The position numbers and the translations under genes are program-made. 64,000 nt of DNA from Stigmatella erecta (GTDB lineage: Bacteria > Myxococcota > Myxococcia > Myxococcales > Myxococcaceae), in the NCBI RefSeq assembly GCF_900111745.1, contig NZ_FOIJ01000015.1, positions 1-64,000 of the forward strand, in the 5' to 3' direction. Below are positions 25,871-35,467 of the stretch, one piece after another; positions within the stretch are counted from its first letter, which is position 1, and each line of letters opens with the position of its first letter. Below the pieces are notes generated by a model, which saw nothing but the letters and a program-made list of their open reading frames with translations, searched no databases and was not told the DNA's origin.

Positions 25871-26728
25871 ATGAAGCGTCCTTGTCTGCTTGCTCTCTGT
25901 TCTCTGCTGGGGTGGGGCCTTTCGGCCTGCGGTGACGGCACCCGCCCAGACCCTGGCCTGCTCACCGAAGATGCCCAGCCGGTGGATTTGGATCGGCTCC
26001 GCGTCACCGTGCGCGGCCAGGTAGCGCTCTTCCCCGAGGCGGCCCAGCACCTGGCCGCCCAGGGTGAGCCCCTGCCCTCCCTGGAGGGCCTCTCCGTGGA
26101 CATCGACGAGCCGCTGCGCGTGGCGGTCCATGATCCGGTGGCCTCCTTCGGCACGGGCCTCACCACGGGGGACGGCGCGTTCGACATCTCCGGCGTCCCG
26201 GTGAAGGACATTCACACGAGCCTCGCCGCGAGCCTGGAGGAGCCGGGCCTGGTGCCCACCTCCACCATCGTCTTCGACACGGCCTTCACCGGCTCCCGGC
26301 CGCGCACGGACATCACCGGGGCGCACGCCTGGGCCCTGCCCGTGTCCTTCCAGGACGCCCTCACCCAGGCGGTGGGCCCGGGGGCCATCGGCACGCACAC
26401 CCAGGGCCTGGCCCAGACCCTGTGGGACGCGGGCTTCATCCTGGGCCGCGTGGTGGATGCCCAGGGCCAGCCGGTCGCCGGCGCCCGCATCCAGCCGGAG
26501 CCCGGCGAGCTGGCCGATCGCCTCTACTACCCGTCCGAGGACTTCACCCGCGCGGGCCAGGACGGCACGGGCAGCCACGGCCTGTTCGTGTACGTGCACT
26601 CGGGCCTGGGCGCCGAGGCGTTCCGGCTCACCGTGCACGGCACCGAGGCCTACCCGTGGCGCAACGCGGGGGCCATGCCCGGCCGGGCCCTGGTGCTCAC
26701 CCTGCATCCGGGTGGCCGCGCGCCCTGA
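25871..26728 (+). CDS. lipoprotein with carboxypeptidase-regulatory-like (beta-sandwich) region
   Basis: The 285-residue lipoprotein has signal MKRPCLLALCSLLGWGLSAC (lipidated Cys near 20). The mature part has two beta-rich stretches: LDRLRVTVRGQVALFPEA with GDGAFDISGVPVKDIHTSLAA, and FILGRVVDAQGQPVAGARIQPEPGE. The latter matches the start of CarboxypepD_reg-like repeats, extracellular folds that often bind or present ligands. No catalytic residues are seen. The gene lies 79 bp after the Gly-rich lipoprotein and ends before a hairpin at 26776-26800. Function unknown. Confidence 0.72.
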   Translation: MKRPCLLALCSLLGWGLSACGDGTRPDPGLLTEDAQPVDLDRLRVTVRGQVALFPEAAQHLAAQGEPLPSLEGLSVDIDEPLRVAVHDPVASFGTGLTTGDGAFDISGVPVKDIHTSLAASLEEPGLVPTSTIVFDTAFTGSRPRTDITGAHAWALPVSFQDALTQAVGPGAIGTHTQGLAQTLWDAGFILGRVVDAQGQPVAGARIQPEPGELADRLYYPSEDFTRAGQDGTGSHGLFVYVHSGLGAEAFRLTVHGTEAYPWRNAGAMPGRALVLTLHPGGRAP

Positions 26729-26775
26729 GCCGCGGGCCATCCCCCTCCCAACGTTTCCCGGAAAGAACGGTTTTG

Positions 26776-26800
26776 GCCCTTGACGCTCTCCGTCAAGGGC
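26776..26800. terminator. 10-bp inverted repeat, candidate terminator
   Basis: GCCCTTGACG and CGTCAAGGGC pair perfectly around a CTCTC loop, about 50 bp after the lipoprotein stop and 50 bp before the kinase start. It is probably the terminator of the lipoprotein gene. A regulatory palindrome for the kinase is the alternative. Confidence 0.5.
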
Positions 26801-26850
26801 GCGATCGTTTCCTCTCTTAGAGGGCGCTGCATTCCTGGGGGGGATGCGCC

Positions 26851-28821
26851 ATGTCCGCCGAGTCCGGTTCTCGCGACGTCCGCATCATCCAGAGCTTCGT
26901 GTGGGCCGCGTCCCTGGGCGCGGCGCTGGTGGGGGTCCCCGTGCTGCTCGGACACCCCGGCGTCCTGGCGCCCCACCTGGGCATCCCGGAAGTCCACACC
27001 GCGCTGGGCCTGCTCTGCGGCGGCCTGGCGCTGGGCCTGCTCCACCCCACCGCCCCGGGCCGGCTCCGCTGGCGGCTGGGCATGGGCTGCGCGGGCATCC
27101 TGTTCCTCCTCGGCGCCGCCACCCTCCTGCACCACTTCAGCGGCCTGGAGCCCCACGCGCTGCGCCTCCTTCCGTGGGAGCACGAGACCCCGGCGCGCGT
27201 GCCCGATGCGTCCGCGGCGGGCACCGCCTTCTGCTTCCTGCTGATCGGCGGCGCGCTGCTGCTGCTGGGGCAGGGCATGGAAGGGGCCGCGCGGTGGACG
27301 GACCTCTTCGTCCTCCCGGCGCTCATCACCACGCTGCTGGCCTTCAACGGCTACTTCCACGACGCGCTGCTGCTGCTGCCCCCGCACTTCCTGCAGCAGA
27401 CGGGCATGGGGCTGCCCGCCTCGGCCGCGCTGGTGCTCTTGTGCCTGGGGCTGCTGTGCGCCCGGCCGGACCAGGGGCTGATGGTCCACATCACCCAGGA
27501 CACCCTCGGCGGGTTCCTGGCCCGCAGGCTCGTGCCGGTGACGCTCCTGGGGCCGCCGCTGTTCGGCGCGCTGCTCAAGGTGCTCGTCTCGTACGGGCAC
27601 CTGGATGCCTCGATGAAGATTCCGCTCTTCGCCACCATGGCGAGCGTGAGCGGCGTGGGGCTCGTGCTGCTGTCCACCACGGCCCTGGACCGCATCGACA
27701 CCGAGCGCCGCCTCGCCAGCGCCCGCGCCGACCGCGAGCGCAACCTGCTGCGCACCGTCGTGGACAACGCCCCGGTGGGCATCCTCTTCGTGGATGCCGA
27801 GACCCAGGAGGTGCAGGCCAACTCCGCCTTCCAGTCCCTCGTGGGCCACCCGCTGCGGCCCGGCGGAGGCCAGCGGCAGTTTCTCGGCCACCTGCGCCAC
27901 CCGGACGGGCGCCCCGTGGCCCCCGAGGAGTTCCCCACCTGCCGGGGGCTCCGCGGCCAGACGGTCTCCCCCGAGGAGTACGTCATCGTCCAGCCGGACC
28001 GGCAGCTGCCCGTGCTGACCTCGGCCGCGCCCGTGCACGAATCCTCCGGCCCCGTGCGCGGCGTCATCGTCACCCTGCAGGACATCACCGCCCGGCGCGA
28101 GCTGGAGCGCCTGCGCGAGGAGTACGTGGGGCTCGTCTCGCACGACCTGCGCAACCCCCTGCAGCTCATCACCCTGCGCGCGGGCCTGCTGCAGCGCAAG
28201 CTCCAGGAGAAGGCGCTGCCCTCCGAGGCGGCCCTGGCCGAGGCCCTGCTGCAGAACACCCAGCAGATGAGCGGCATGGTGGAGGAGCTGCTGGAGAGCT
28301 GCCGGCTGGAGGCCCACCAGGTGGAGCTGCACCGGGAGCCCACGGACATCCGCCACTTCCTGGAGGCGGTGCTCGACCGGGACATCGCCCCGGATGCCCG
28401 CGAGCGCCTGCGCCTGGAGACGGCCGCCCCCGTCTCGCACATCCTCATGGACGTGCACCGCATGGAGCGGGTGATGGTGAACCTGCTGACCAACGCGCTC
28501 AAGTACAGTCGGCCCGCCACCCCCGTGGTGGTGCACCTGGAGCAGACGGGCCCCTGGGTGGAGGTCTCCGTCACGGACCAGGGCGTGGGCCTGTCCGCCG
28601 AGAGCGTCACCCACCTCTTCGAGAAGTACTACCGCACCCGCGAGGGCCGCAGCTCGGACGGCATGGGGCTGGGGCTGGGGCTCTACATCAGCAAGCTCAT
28701 CGTCGAGGCGCACGGCGGCGCCATCCGCGTGGAGAGCACCCCGGGCCAGGGCACCACCTTCACCTTCACCCTGCCCCGGCTCGTGGGCGGCGCGGAGCCC
28801 GCACAGCGCCCGGCCCACTGA
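26851..28821 (+). CDS. membrane sensor histidine kinase with PAS domain
   Basis: The 656-residue protein has about eight N-terminal hydrophobic helices (1-290), a PAS-like domain (about 300-410; VVDNAPVGILFVDAETQEVQ) and a HisKA domain with phospho-accepting His431 in GLVSHDLRNPLQLI. The ATPase domain (about 530-640) has VMVNLLTNALKYS (N box), VTDQGVGLS (G1), HLFEKYYRT and GMGLGLGLYISK (G2). It would autophosphorylate and pass the phosphate to a response regulator. No receiver or regulator gene is adjacent, so it is an orphan. The signal is unknown; the membrane region has no recognised sensor name. Confidence 0.92.
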   Translation: MSAESGSRDVRIIQSFVWAASLGAALVGVPVLLGHPGVLAPHLGIPEVHTALGLLCGGLALGLLHPTAPGRLRWRLGMGCAGILFLLGAATLLHHFSGLEPHALRLLPWEHETPARVPDASAAGTAFCFLLIGGALLLLGQGMEGAARWTDLFVLPALITTLLAFNGYFHDALLLLPPHFLQQTGMGLPASAALVLLCLGLLCARPDQGLMVHITQDTLGGFLARRLVPVTLLGPPLFGALLKVLVSYGHLDASMKIPLFATMASVSGVGLVLLSTTALDRIDTERRLASARADRERNLLRTVVDNAPVGILFVDAETQEVQANSAFQSLVGHPLRPGGGQRQFLGHLRHPDGRPVAPEEFPTCRGLRGQTVSPEEYVIVQPDRQLPVLTSAAPVHESSGPVRGVIVTLQDITARRELERLREEYVGLVSHDLRNPLQLITLRAGLLQRKLQEKALPSEAALAEALLQNTQQMSGMVEELLESCRLEAHQVELHREPTDIRHFLEAVLDRDIAPDARERLRLETAAPVSHILMDVHRMERVMVNLLTNALKYSRPATPVVVHLEQTGPWVEVSVTDQGVGLSAESVTHLFEKYYRTREGRSSDGMGLGLGLYISKLIVEAHGGAIRVESTPGQGTTFTFTLPRLVGGAEPAQRPAH

Positions 28822-28828
28822 GGCGCGC

Positions 28829-29932
28829 TCAGCGCGGCACGAACCAGCGCGGCAGCCAGTCGGCCCCCTTCGCCGTGGTCAGCCGCGTCTGCCCGCTGCC
28901 ATCGGCGCGCATCAGCCACAGGTCCACGTCCCCCTGCCGCTCCGCGACGAACACCAGGTGCTTGCCGTCCGGGCTCCACGCGGGCGCATCGTCCCGGCTC
29001 TGGCCGTCCGTGAGCGCCACCGGCGCGCCGCCCTCCACCCGGGCCACCCACAGGCGGCTCTTCGCCTCCGGCAGCCGCTCCACGAAGGCCACCTGGGTGC
29101 TGTCCGGGCTCCACGCCAGCTCGCGCTCGTCGAGCGTCGTGGCCTCGCCGGACACCGCGCGCAGGGCCGTGCCGTCCGGGCGCACCACGTAGTAGCGCTC
29201 CCGGCCCTCGCGGTTGCTGATGAACGAGAGCCACTTGCCGTCCGGGCTCCAGCGCGGCTCCCGGTCCTCCTTGTGGAAGACGGTAATGCGGCGCTCGTCC
29301 GTGCCGTCCGCCTTCATCACGTAGATTTCCGGATCTCCCTCGCGGCTGCAGACGAACGCCACCTCCGTGCCGTCCGGAGAGACGGCCGGCTCGAAGCAGC
29401 CCTCCTTCACCTGCGTCAGGGGCCGCTCCTCCGTGTCCGCCTTGGGCTCCAGGCGCACCAGGTCACTGAAGCTGCGCGCGTCCGACTCGGCCACCAGCCA
29501 GCGGCCATCCGGCGACCAGCTCGGGTTGCGCGCCCGGGCGCGGGGCGCATGCAGCGGCACCGGCGCCCCGCCGTCCAGCGGCTGCACGCGCAGCTGCTCC
29601 AGGTGGAACCCGTTCACCATGCGCGTGGCGATGGCGAGCAGCGCCTTGCCGTCCGGCGTGGGGGCCGCGGGGAAGTCATCCTCCTCCGGGCTCTTCGTGA
29701 GCTGCGTCTCCTCGCCGGAGGGCTTCACCAGCCAGATGTCCTTCTGGCCCGCCCGCTCGGAGATGAAGGCGATGGTGCCCGGAAGGGCCCGCCGCTCCTC
29801 CCCGGAGAGCGGACCCGGGCCGGACGCCGCGCGGCCACAGGTGCCCGCGCGGCACCCCAGGCCCACCAGGGCGAGCACGGCGGCCCGCCGCGCCCACCCC
29901 CTCCTGCCGCGTGTGCCCGGGTGCATGCCCAT
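28829..29932 (-). CDS. TolB-like beta-propeller lipoprotein (PD40/WD40-like)
   Basis: The 367-residue protein has an Arg-rich start and a lipoprotein-type signal ending in LVGLGC (Cys near 27). Six or more repeats follow with the PD40 signature, such as DGRWLVAESDAR, SPDGTEVAFVCSREGDPEIYV, SPDGKWLSFISNREGR and SPDSTQVAFVERLPE, with the usual W/SPDGxxLxF strands. This is the propeller fold of TolB and related envelope proteins, which bind partner peptides. It starts 3 nt after the amidase-fusion stop, so the two are very probably co-transcribed. The specific partner is unknown. Confidence 0.85.
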   Translation of the reverse strand: MGMHPGTRGRRGWARRAAVLALVGLGCRAGTCGRAASGPGPLSGEERRALPGTIAFISERAGQKDIWLVKPSGEETQLTKSPEEDDFPAAPTPDGKALLAIATRMVNGFHLEQLRVQPLDGGAPVPLHAPRARARNPSWSPDGRWLVAESDARSFSDLVRLEPKADTEERPLTQVKEGCFEPAVSPDGTEVAFVCSREGDPEIYVMKADGTDERRITVFHKEDREPRWSPDGKWLSFISNREGRERYYVVRPDGTALRAVSGEATTLDERELAWSPDSTQVAFVERLPEAKSRLWVARVEGGAPVALTDGQSRDDAPAWSPDGKHLVFVAERQGDVDLWLMRADGSGQTRLTTAKGADWLPRWFVPR

Positions 29933-29935
29933 GGC

Positions 29936-31540
29936 CTAGCGCACGCGGATGGCGTCGGCGATGACCACCGAGGGACTGGCCGTCCAGCGGCTGACCTTCA
30001 CCGTGTTCCACCCGGCCGGGAAGCTCCACGCGCCCAGCGTGTTCCACTGGCCGCCCCCCGTCTGCTGGTTCACGTTCACCGTGGCCAGCTGCGTGCCGCT
30101 GGCGTTGGTGATGACGAAGGGCGTGGAGGCCGAGCGGTTGGTGCCCGCGGTCCACCACGCGCTGATGCTCTTCGTGGCCGCGGCCGGCAGGTAGAAGGAG
30201 AACTCCGCCGCGTCGGAGACGTTCTGGATCGAAGCGTAGGCGTAGTTGCCGCCGTAGGAGCCCGACGTGGAGGAGGTGACCGTCCAGTTCGCGGACGCGG
30301 TGAACTTCGCCGCCGAGGCGTTGTTGTTGGCGTTGTTGGAGTCCACGATGATGTCGGTGGCGCACAGGTCCTGGACGCGCTTCAGGTACGCGTCCCACGG
30401 CCAGTTCTTGCCCGGATCCGTGCGGGTGGCCGGCTGGAGCTTGCCGTGCGCCACGATGTGGTAGCTGTCCCGCAGGATGCCCTGGTCGCGGGAGATGTCG
30501 CACGAGAGCTTCGCCGAGGCTTCAATCTGTCCCGCGGGGAAGCTCGTCTGGCTGGCGCTGCCGCCGTGCTCGATGCCCACCGAGAAGTGGTTCACCGAGA
30601 CGGTGTTCAGGTTGCAATCCTGGCTGCTGTTGAGCGTGCAGTCATAGGAGGCGCCGATGTGCCAGCCGCGCTTCGCCTCGGCCACCAGCTGGGAGATCTC
30701 CGAGCCGTCCTCCTTCACCACGTAGTGCGCGCTCACCCCCGAGTCCTTGTTCGTCAGCCAGCTCCAGCAGCTCGTGTAGCTGCTCTCGCACGTGTGGATG
30801 ATGATCATCGAGATGTCCGTGCCCGCGGGGCGCTCGCCGAAGTTGCCCGACGGGCGCCACACGGCCGGGGCGTAGTCCGGCCCCGCCTCCAGGGCACGCA
30901 GCGCGGGCAGGGCGAACTTCGCCTGCACCTCGGTGGGCATGACGGAGGCCAGCACCGTGCCGTCCGCGGCCTCGGCCACCACGCCCCTGCGCAGCGTGGC
31001 GAACACGTCGTTGTGCACGTACTCGGCCTGCCCGTCCGTGCGGGAGATGCCGCTGAAGCGCGCCACCGCCGGCGCCCAGTCCCCCAGGTCCGCCCGGTCC
31101 ACCTTCAGCGCCTCGGCGTCGGCCGACAGGAGCGCCGCGCCCGCGCGGATGTTCGCCCGCGCCTGCGTGCGCGCCTGCTCCACGGACACGCCCGCCAGGG
31201 CCGCGCCGCGCTCCAGCCGCTCGCCGCGCAGCGCCATCACCCCGTAGGCCGGCGCCAGCCCCTCGAACTCGCTCAGCCCCTCCCACATCTGCCAGCGCGT
31301 CTCCGAGAAGGAGATGGCCTTGAGCAGGTTCGCCGGGACGTTGAACTCGCGCGCGGCCTGCTCGAACAGCGGCTCCAGCCCCCCCGGCGTGCCCCGCCCG
31401 GCGGCCTCACGCGCCGCGTCAACAACGGCGCTGCTGGAAGGGGGCTGCGCCGTCTCGGGGCTCTCGGGCGTCTGGGGGCCACAGGCCGCCAGGGCCAGGG
31501 CCGCGGCGGCGGCCGCGAACGGGTTGCGCATCGGGTTCAT
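29936..31540 (-). CDS. N-acetylmuramoyl-L-alanine amidase lipoprotein with SLT-like and golvesin-like domains
   Basis: From ATG 31540 (MNPMRNPFAA) the 534-residue lipoprotein (ALAAC, Cys near 20) has three parts. A lysozyme/SLT-like helical domain (about 50-215) contains LEPLFEQAAREFNVPANLLKAI and SETRW. A zinc amidase_2 domain (about 225-395) contains IIIHTCESS, SAHYVVKEDGS, FSVGIEHGG, YHIVAHGKL and TDPGKNWPW, the zinc His and catalytic Glu/Lys-type residues. A C-terminal beta-sandwich (about 400-534) contains YGGNYAYAS, AWWTAGTNRSAS and WNTLGAWSFPAGWNTVKVS, the golvesin C-terminal-type pattern. It should cut the peptide-glycan bond of peptidoglycan, its own or prey's. The TolB-like gene follows after 3 nt. 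Confidence 0.9.
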   Translation of the reverse strand: MNPMRNPFAAAAAALALAACGPQTPESPETAQPPSSSAVVDAAREAAGRGTPGGLEPLFEQAAREFNVPANLLKAISFSETRWQMWEGLSEFEGLAPAYGVMALRGERLERGAALAGVSVEQARTQARANIRAGAALLSADAEALKVDRADLGDWAPAVARFSGISRTDGQAEYVHNDVFATLRRGVVAEAADGTVLASVMPTEVQAKFALPALRALEAGPDYAPAVWRPSGNFGERPAGTDISMIIIHTCESSYTSCWSWLTNKDSGVSAHYVVKEDGSEISQLVAEAKRGWHIGASYDCTLNSSQDCNLNTVSVNHFSVGIEHGGSASQTSFPAGQIEASAKLSCDISRDQGILRDSYHIVAHGKLQPATRTDPGKNWPWDAYLKRVQDLCATDIIVDSNNANNNASAAKFTASANWTVTSSTSGSYGGNYAYASIQNVSDAAEFSFYLPAAATKSISAWWTAGTNRSASTPFVITNASGTQLATVNVNQQTGGGQWNTLGAWSFPAGWNTVKVSRWTASPSVVIADAIRVR

Positions 31541-31670
31541 GAACACTCCGGGGGGATACGGTGGGAGAGACTCGCTACCCCAGTACGGCCCTGAGACGCC
31601 TTCGGCCTTCGCCCAGAAGCCCTGGATGTCACAACTGTACTGTTTCGATACAAGGGTGCGGTAAACAGAT

Positions 31671-31701
31671 TTCAACTTCTCCCCCCGCGTGTCAATGCCG
31701 C
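31671..31701 (-). promoter_or_regulatory. possible promoter region of the amidase gene
   Basis: On the minus strand, TTGACA (31690-31695) and TTGAAA (31671-31676) both lie in the 192-bp divergent gap upstream of the amidase. A clear -10 is not seen; TTGTAT lies 16 bases after TTGAAA. The support is weak. Confidence 0.25.
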
Positions 31702-31732
31702 CCGGAGGCGGGGGGCTTGGTATGAGGGGGCC

Positions 31733-32470
31733 ATGCGTCTCTTCGCCATCGGCGACACCCACCTGCCCTCCACCCGGAACAAGGACATGCACCGCTTCGG
31801 GTGGGCGGAGCACCCCCTGCCCCTGCAGCGCGCGTGGGACGAGAAGGTGCGCCCCGAGGACATCGTCATCGTCGCGGGGGACATCTCCTGGGCCACGCGG
31901 CCCCCGGAGGTGCTGGAGGACCTGAAGTGGCTGAACGAGCGGCCGGGGCGCAAGGTGCTGGTGCGCGGCAACCACGACTACTGGTGGGGGGACTCGGCCT
32001 CGAAGCTGCGCAAGCTGCTGGAGCCCTTCGCCACGCTGGAGGCCTTCCTGCAGAACTGCGCGGTGGTGATGGGGCCGTGGCTCATCGCCGGCACGCGCCT
32101 GTGGACGGCGCCCGAGGCCCCGCCCATGCCCGGCGGGGAGATGGGGGACGAGGCCGCGGACCTGAGCTACGTGGAGCGCGAGACGCGCCGGCTGAACACC
32201 TCCATTGAAGACGCGCTGAAGAAGGAGAAGCAGAGCCCCACGCCGCTGCGGCGCGTGGTGGCGGTGCACTTCCCGCCCGTCTACGCCAACGAGCGGCCCA
32301 CCGCCTTCAGCGGCCCCATCGAGGCCTTCCAGCCCAAGGTGTGCGTCTACGGCCACCTGCACGCGGCGGGCATCGCCGCGGGCTTCACCGGCGAGCGCGC
32401 CGGGGTGCGCTACGTGCTGGCCTCGTGCGACGCGGCGGGCTTCTCCCCGGTGCTGCTCGACGAGGTGTGA
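31733..32470 (+). CDS. calcineurin-like metallophosphoesterase
   Basis: The 245-residue protein carries the full metal-site set: FAIGDTHLP (residues 4-12), IVAGDISWA, VLVRGNHDYWWG, VAVHFPP and VYGHLHAAG. It would use two divalent metals to hydrolyse a phosphoester; the substrate cannot be read from the sequence. There is no signal peptide, so it is cytoplasmic. Proteins of this subgroup are widespread and mostly uncharacterised. It is divergent from the amidase gene and ends 12 nt before the convergent hybrid kinase. Confidence 0.9.
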   Translation: MRLFAIGDTHLPSTRNKDMHRFGWAEHPLPLQRAWDEKVRPEDIVIVAGDISWATRPPEVLEDLKWLNERPGRKVLVRGNHDYWWGDSASKLRKLLEPFATLEAFLQNCAVVMGPWLIAGTRLWTAPEAPPMPGGEMGDEAADLSYVERETRRLNTSIEDALKKEKQSPTPLRRVVAVHFPPVYANERPTAFSGPIEAFQPKVCVYGHLHAAGIAAGFTGERAGVRYVLASCDAAGFSPVLLDEV

Positions 32471-32482
32471 GCCCCGCCCGCC

Positions 32483-35467
32483 TCACCCCTTGCCCGGCGG
32501 CTTGAGCGCCGGCGCATCCAGGGGCAGCTCCACCGTGAACGTGGCGCCGCCGCCGGGCGTGTCCGTCACGGTGATGGCGCCGCCATGGGCCTCCACCACC
32601 TGCCGGGAGACCCACAGCCCCAGGCCCAGCCCGCCATAGTGGCGCACGGGCACCGCGCGCTCGAAGCGGTTGAAGATGCGGGCGCGGTTCTCGGAGGCCA
32701 CGCCGAGGCCGTGGTCCACCACCTCCAGGCGCGCGCAGGGGCCCACCTGCTTGAGCCGCACCTCCACGGGCTTGCCCGCGCCGTACTTGATGGCGTTGGA
32801 CAGCAGGTTCTGCACGAGCTGCCCCATGCGCATCGCGTCCAGCCGCCCGGGCAGGCTCGCCGCCGACTCGAGCGTGAGCGAGCACCCCTGCCGCGCCATC
32901 TCCTCGCGCTGCTGGGCGACGCCGTCCGCCACGAGCGCGGCCAGATCCAAGGGCTCGGGCTTGAGCTGCAGCCGGCCCGTGGCCACCAGGGAGATGTCCA
33001 GCATCGTCTCGATGAGGCCCGCCAGCCGCTGCGTCTGCCGGCGCACCGCGAAGAAGCGCTCGCCCACCTGGGCGCGGACCTCTGCGGGCAGGGTGCGCTC
33101 CAGCGCCTCGGTCTGCAGCCGCAGGGCCGCCAGGGGCGTCTTCAGCTCATGGCTCGCCACGGACAGGAAGTCGTCCCGGGCGTGCACCGCCTCCTGGAGG
33201 CTCAGCGCGCTGGCCTCGCGCACGGCGGCCTCCCGGCGCAGGTGGGCCATCTCCAGGTTGGAGCGCACCCGCGCCAGCAGCTCCCGGGCGCTGAAGGGCT
33301 TCACCAGGTAGTCATCCGCCCCCGCCTCCAGCCCCTCCACGGAGGACTCCTCCCCCGCCCGGGCCGACAGCATGATGAAGGGCACCGCCTTCCACTCGGC
33401 CCGGGCCCGGACCTCGCGCAGCAGGCCAAAGCCGCCCAGCCGCGGCAACATCACATCCGAGAGGATGAGCTCCGGCGGCCGCGCCCGGAGCGCCTCCAGC
33501 GCCTCCATGCCGTCCGCCACGGCCTCCACCTCGAAGGCGGGCTGGAGCAGCCCGGTGATGTAGGCGCGCATGTCCGCGTTGTCGTCCACCACCAGCACCC
33601 GCGCGGCCGGAGCCGCCTCGGGGGGGGCCGCGGGCAACGGGGCCGGAAGGGGGGCGGGCTCCTTCAACCAGCCCAGGGCTTCCTCCAGGTAGGGGACCGC
33701 CAGCTCCGGGGAGGCCGGCCCGGAGCCCTCGGTGCGCAGGTGCTCCCGGGGCAGGTGCTCCTTGCCGAACGGCACGCGGACCGTGAAGGTGCTGCCCTGG
33801 CCCAGCACGCTGTCCACGGCGATGTGGCCCCCGTGCAGCGTGACGAGCTCCTGCACCAGCGACAGGCCAATGCCGCTGCCCTCGTGGCTGCGCGCGCGCG
33901 CGCCCTCCACCCGGAGGAAGCGCTCGAACAGGTGGGGCAGCACCTCCTGGGGAATGCCCGTGCCGGAGTCCCGGACGGAGAGGACGGCCTCGGGGCCTTC
34001 GGCGCGCAGGGTCACGCAGATGCCGCCCTCGAAGGTGTACTTGAGCGCGTTGGACAGGAGGTTGAAGACGACCTTCTCCCAGGCCTCCCGGTCCACCCAG
34101 ACGGGGCCGGGCAGGGCCGGCAGCTCCACCGAGAGCTTGAGCCCGGCGCGCCGGATGGCCGACTCGAAGTGGCTCACCAGCTCGGCGGTGAAGTGCGGCA
34201 GATCCGTGGCCTGGTACACCGCCTTGGCCCGGCCCGCCTCCAGCCGCGAGAAGTCGAGCAGCGTGTTGACGAGCTTGAGCAGCCGCCCCCCGCTGCGGTG
34301 CACCAGCGAAATCCGCTCGCGGTGGCGCGGCGGCAGGGCCTCCTGCCCGTCGGCCAGCGCGTCCTCCAGCGGGCCCAGCATGAGCGTCAGGGGCGTGCGC
34401 AGCTCGTGGCTGATGTTGCTGAAGAAGGCCGTCTTCGCCTCATCCAACGTCTGCAATTGCTCCGCGCGCTGCTTCGCCTCCTCGTAGGCGCGCACCCGGG
34501 CCACCTCCGCGGCCACCTGGCGCGCGAGCAGCTGGAGGAACTCCCGGTAGTCCTCGTCCAGCGCGAGCCGGGGGCTCAGCCCCGCCACGAGCACCGCGGT
34601 GGTCTCCCCGCTGCTTTCCCAGGAGAGGGGCATCGCCAGCGCGCGGGCGACGGGCTCCGGCCAGGGCCCCACCTCCAGCGCGCCGAAGCGCGTGCCCAGG
34701 TCCTCCAGCAGCACCGGCTGGCCCGAGCGCACCACCTCCTGCACGGGCCAGACCGGACCGTCCGCGAGGTTCAGCCGCGCCGGCGCGGGCGCGCTGCCCT
34801 GCTCCAGCCCCGTGCAGGAGACGAGCCGGGCATGCGGGCCCCCGCGGGACTCCACCGCGTAGAGCAGCGAGAAGGGCAGATCCGCGCGGGGCTGCGCCAG
34901 CAGGGACTGCACGGCCTGGAAGACGCCCTCCACGCTCTTCTCCAGCGCGGTGCGGATGGACAGCTCGCGGATGGCCCGCATGCGCCGCTCGGCCAGCGTC
35001 TGCCGCGTCGTCTCGCTCGCGAGGATGAAGATGCCCGCGAAGTGGCCCGCCTCGTCCTGGGTCGGAATGTAGGACCAGGAGACGAAGCACTCCTCGGGGA
35101 ACCCCCGCCGCTCCAGGAAGAGGATCTGCTCCTGGGTGTACGAGGCCTGCCGCGAGGTCCGGACCTGCTCGAGCATGGGGCCGAGGACGCCCCACGACTC
35201 GCTCAGCGCCTGCTCCACGGGCACCCCCAGGGCCGCGGGGTGCTTGGTGCCGAACACGGGGCGGAACGCATCGTTGTAGAGCAGCACGTACGCCTCGCCC
35301 CAGAACAGGGCCGCGGGGTAGGGCGAGGCGAGCATGGTGCTCACCGAGGTGCGCAGCGCGGGGGGCCAGCCGGCCACGGGCCCCAGCGGCGTCTGGCTCC
35401 AGTCGAAGGCGCGCATGAGCGCCCCCATCTCTCCGCCGCCCGCGAGGACGTGCGCCGTGCCGCTCAT
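32483..35467 (-). CDS. hybrid histidine kinase PAS-GAF-HK-REC-HK (downstream paralogue)
   Basis: A soluble 994-residue protein. It opens with the myxobacterial MGALMRAFDWSQTPLGPVAGW block and a PAS-like domain (to about 150). A GAF-like domain (about 165-320) and a first HisKA/HATPase (His354 in NISHELRTPL; ATPase to about 585) follow. A receiver (about 625-745) has phospho-acceptor Asp671 in LILSDVMLPRLGG and Lys in YLVKPFSARELL. A second HisKA/HATPase (His773 in VASHELKTPLAAL) ends the protein. Two kinase cores flank one receiver. The ATG overlaps the stop of the upstream paralogue (ATGA, 35464-35467), so translation is coupled. No membrane segment is evident. Output partner unknown. Confidence 0.93.
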   Translation of the reverse strand: MSGTAHVLAGGGEMGALMRAFDWSQTPLGPVAGWPPALRTSVSTMLASPYPAALFWGEAYVLLYNDAFRPVFGTKHPAALGVPVEQALSESWGVLGPMLEQVRTSRQASYTQEQILFLERRGFPEECFVSWSYIPTQDEAGHFAGIFILASETTRQTLAERRMRAIRELSIRTALEKSVEGVFQAVQSLLAQPRADLPFSLLYAVESRGGPHARLVSCTGLEQGSAPAPARLNLADGPVWPVQEVVRSGQPVLLEDLGTRFGALEVGPWPEPVARALAMPLSWESSGETTAVLVAGLSPRLALDEDYREFLQLLARQVAAEVARVRAYEEAKQRAEQLQTLDEAKTAFFSNISHELRTPLTLMLGPLEDALADGQEALPPRHRERISLVHRSGGRLLKLVNTLLDFSRLEAGRAKAVYQATDLPHFTAELVSHFESAIRRAGLKLSVELPALPGPVWVDREAWEKVVFNLLSNALKYTFEGGICVTLRAEGPEAVLSVRDSGTGIPQEVLPHLFERFLRVEGARARSHEGSGIGLSLVQELVTLHGGHIAVDSVLGQGSTFTVRVPFGKEHLPREHLRTEGSGPASPELAVPYLEEALGWLKEPAPLPAPLPAAPPEAAPAARVLVVDDNADMRAYITGLLQPAFEVEAVADGMEALEALRARPPELILSDVMLPRLGGFGLLREVRARAEWKAVPFIMLSARAGEESSVEGLEAGADDYLVKPFSARELLARVRSNLEMAHLRREAAVREASALSLQEAVHARDDFLSVASHELKTPLAALRLQTEALERTLPAEVRAQVGERFFAVRRQTQRLAGLIETMLDISLVATGRLQLKPEPLDLAALVADGVAQQREEMARQGCSLTLESAASLPGRLDAMRMGQLVQNLLSNAIKYGAGKPVEVRLKQVGPCARLEVVDHGLGVASENRARIFNRFERAVPVRHYGGLGLGLWVSRQVVEAHGGAITVTDTPGGGATFTVELPLDAPALKPPGKG

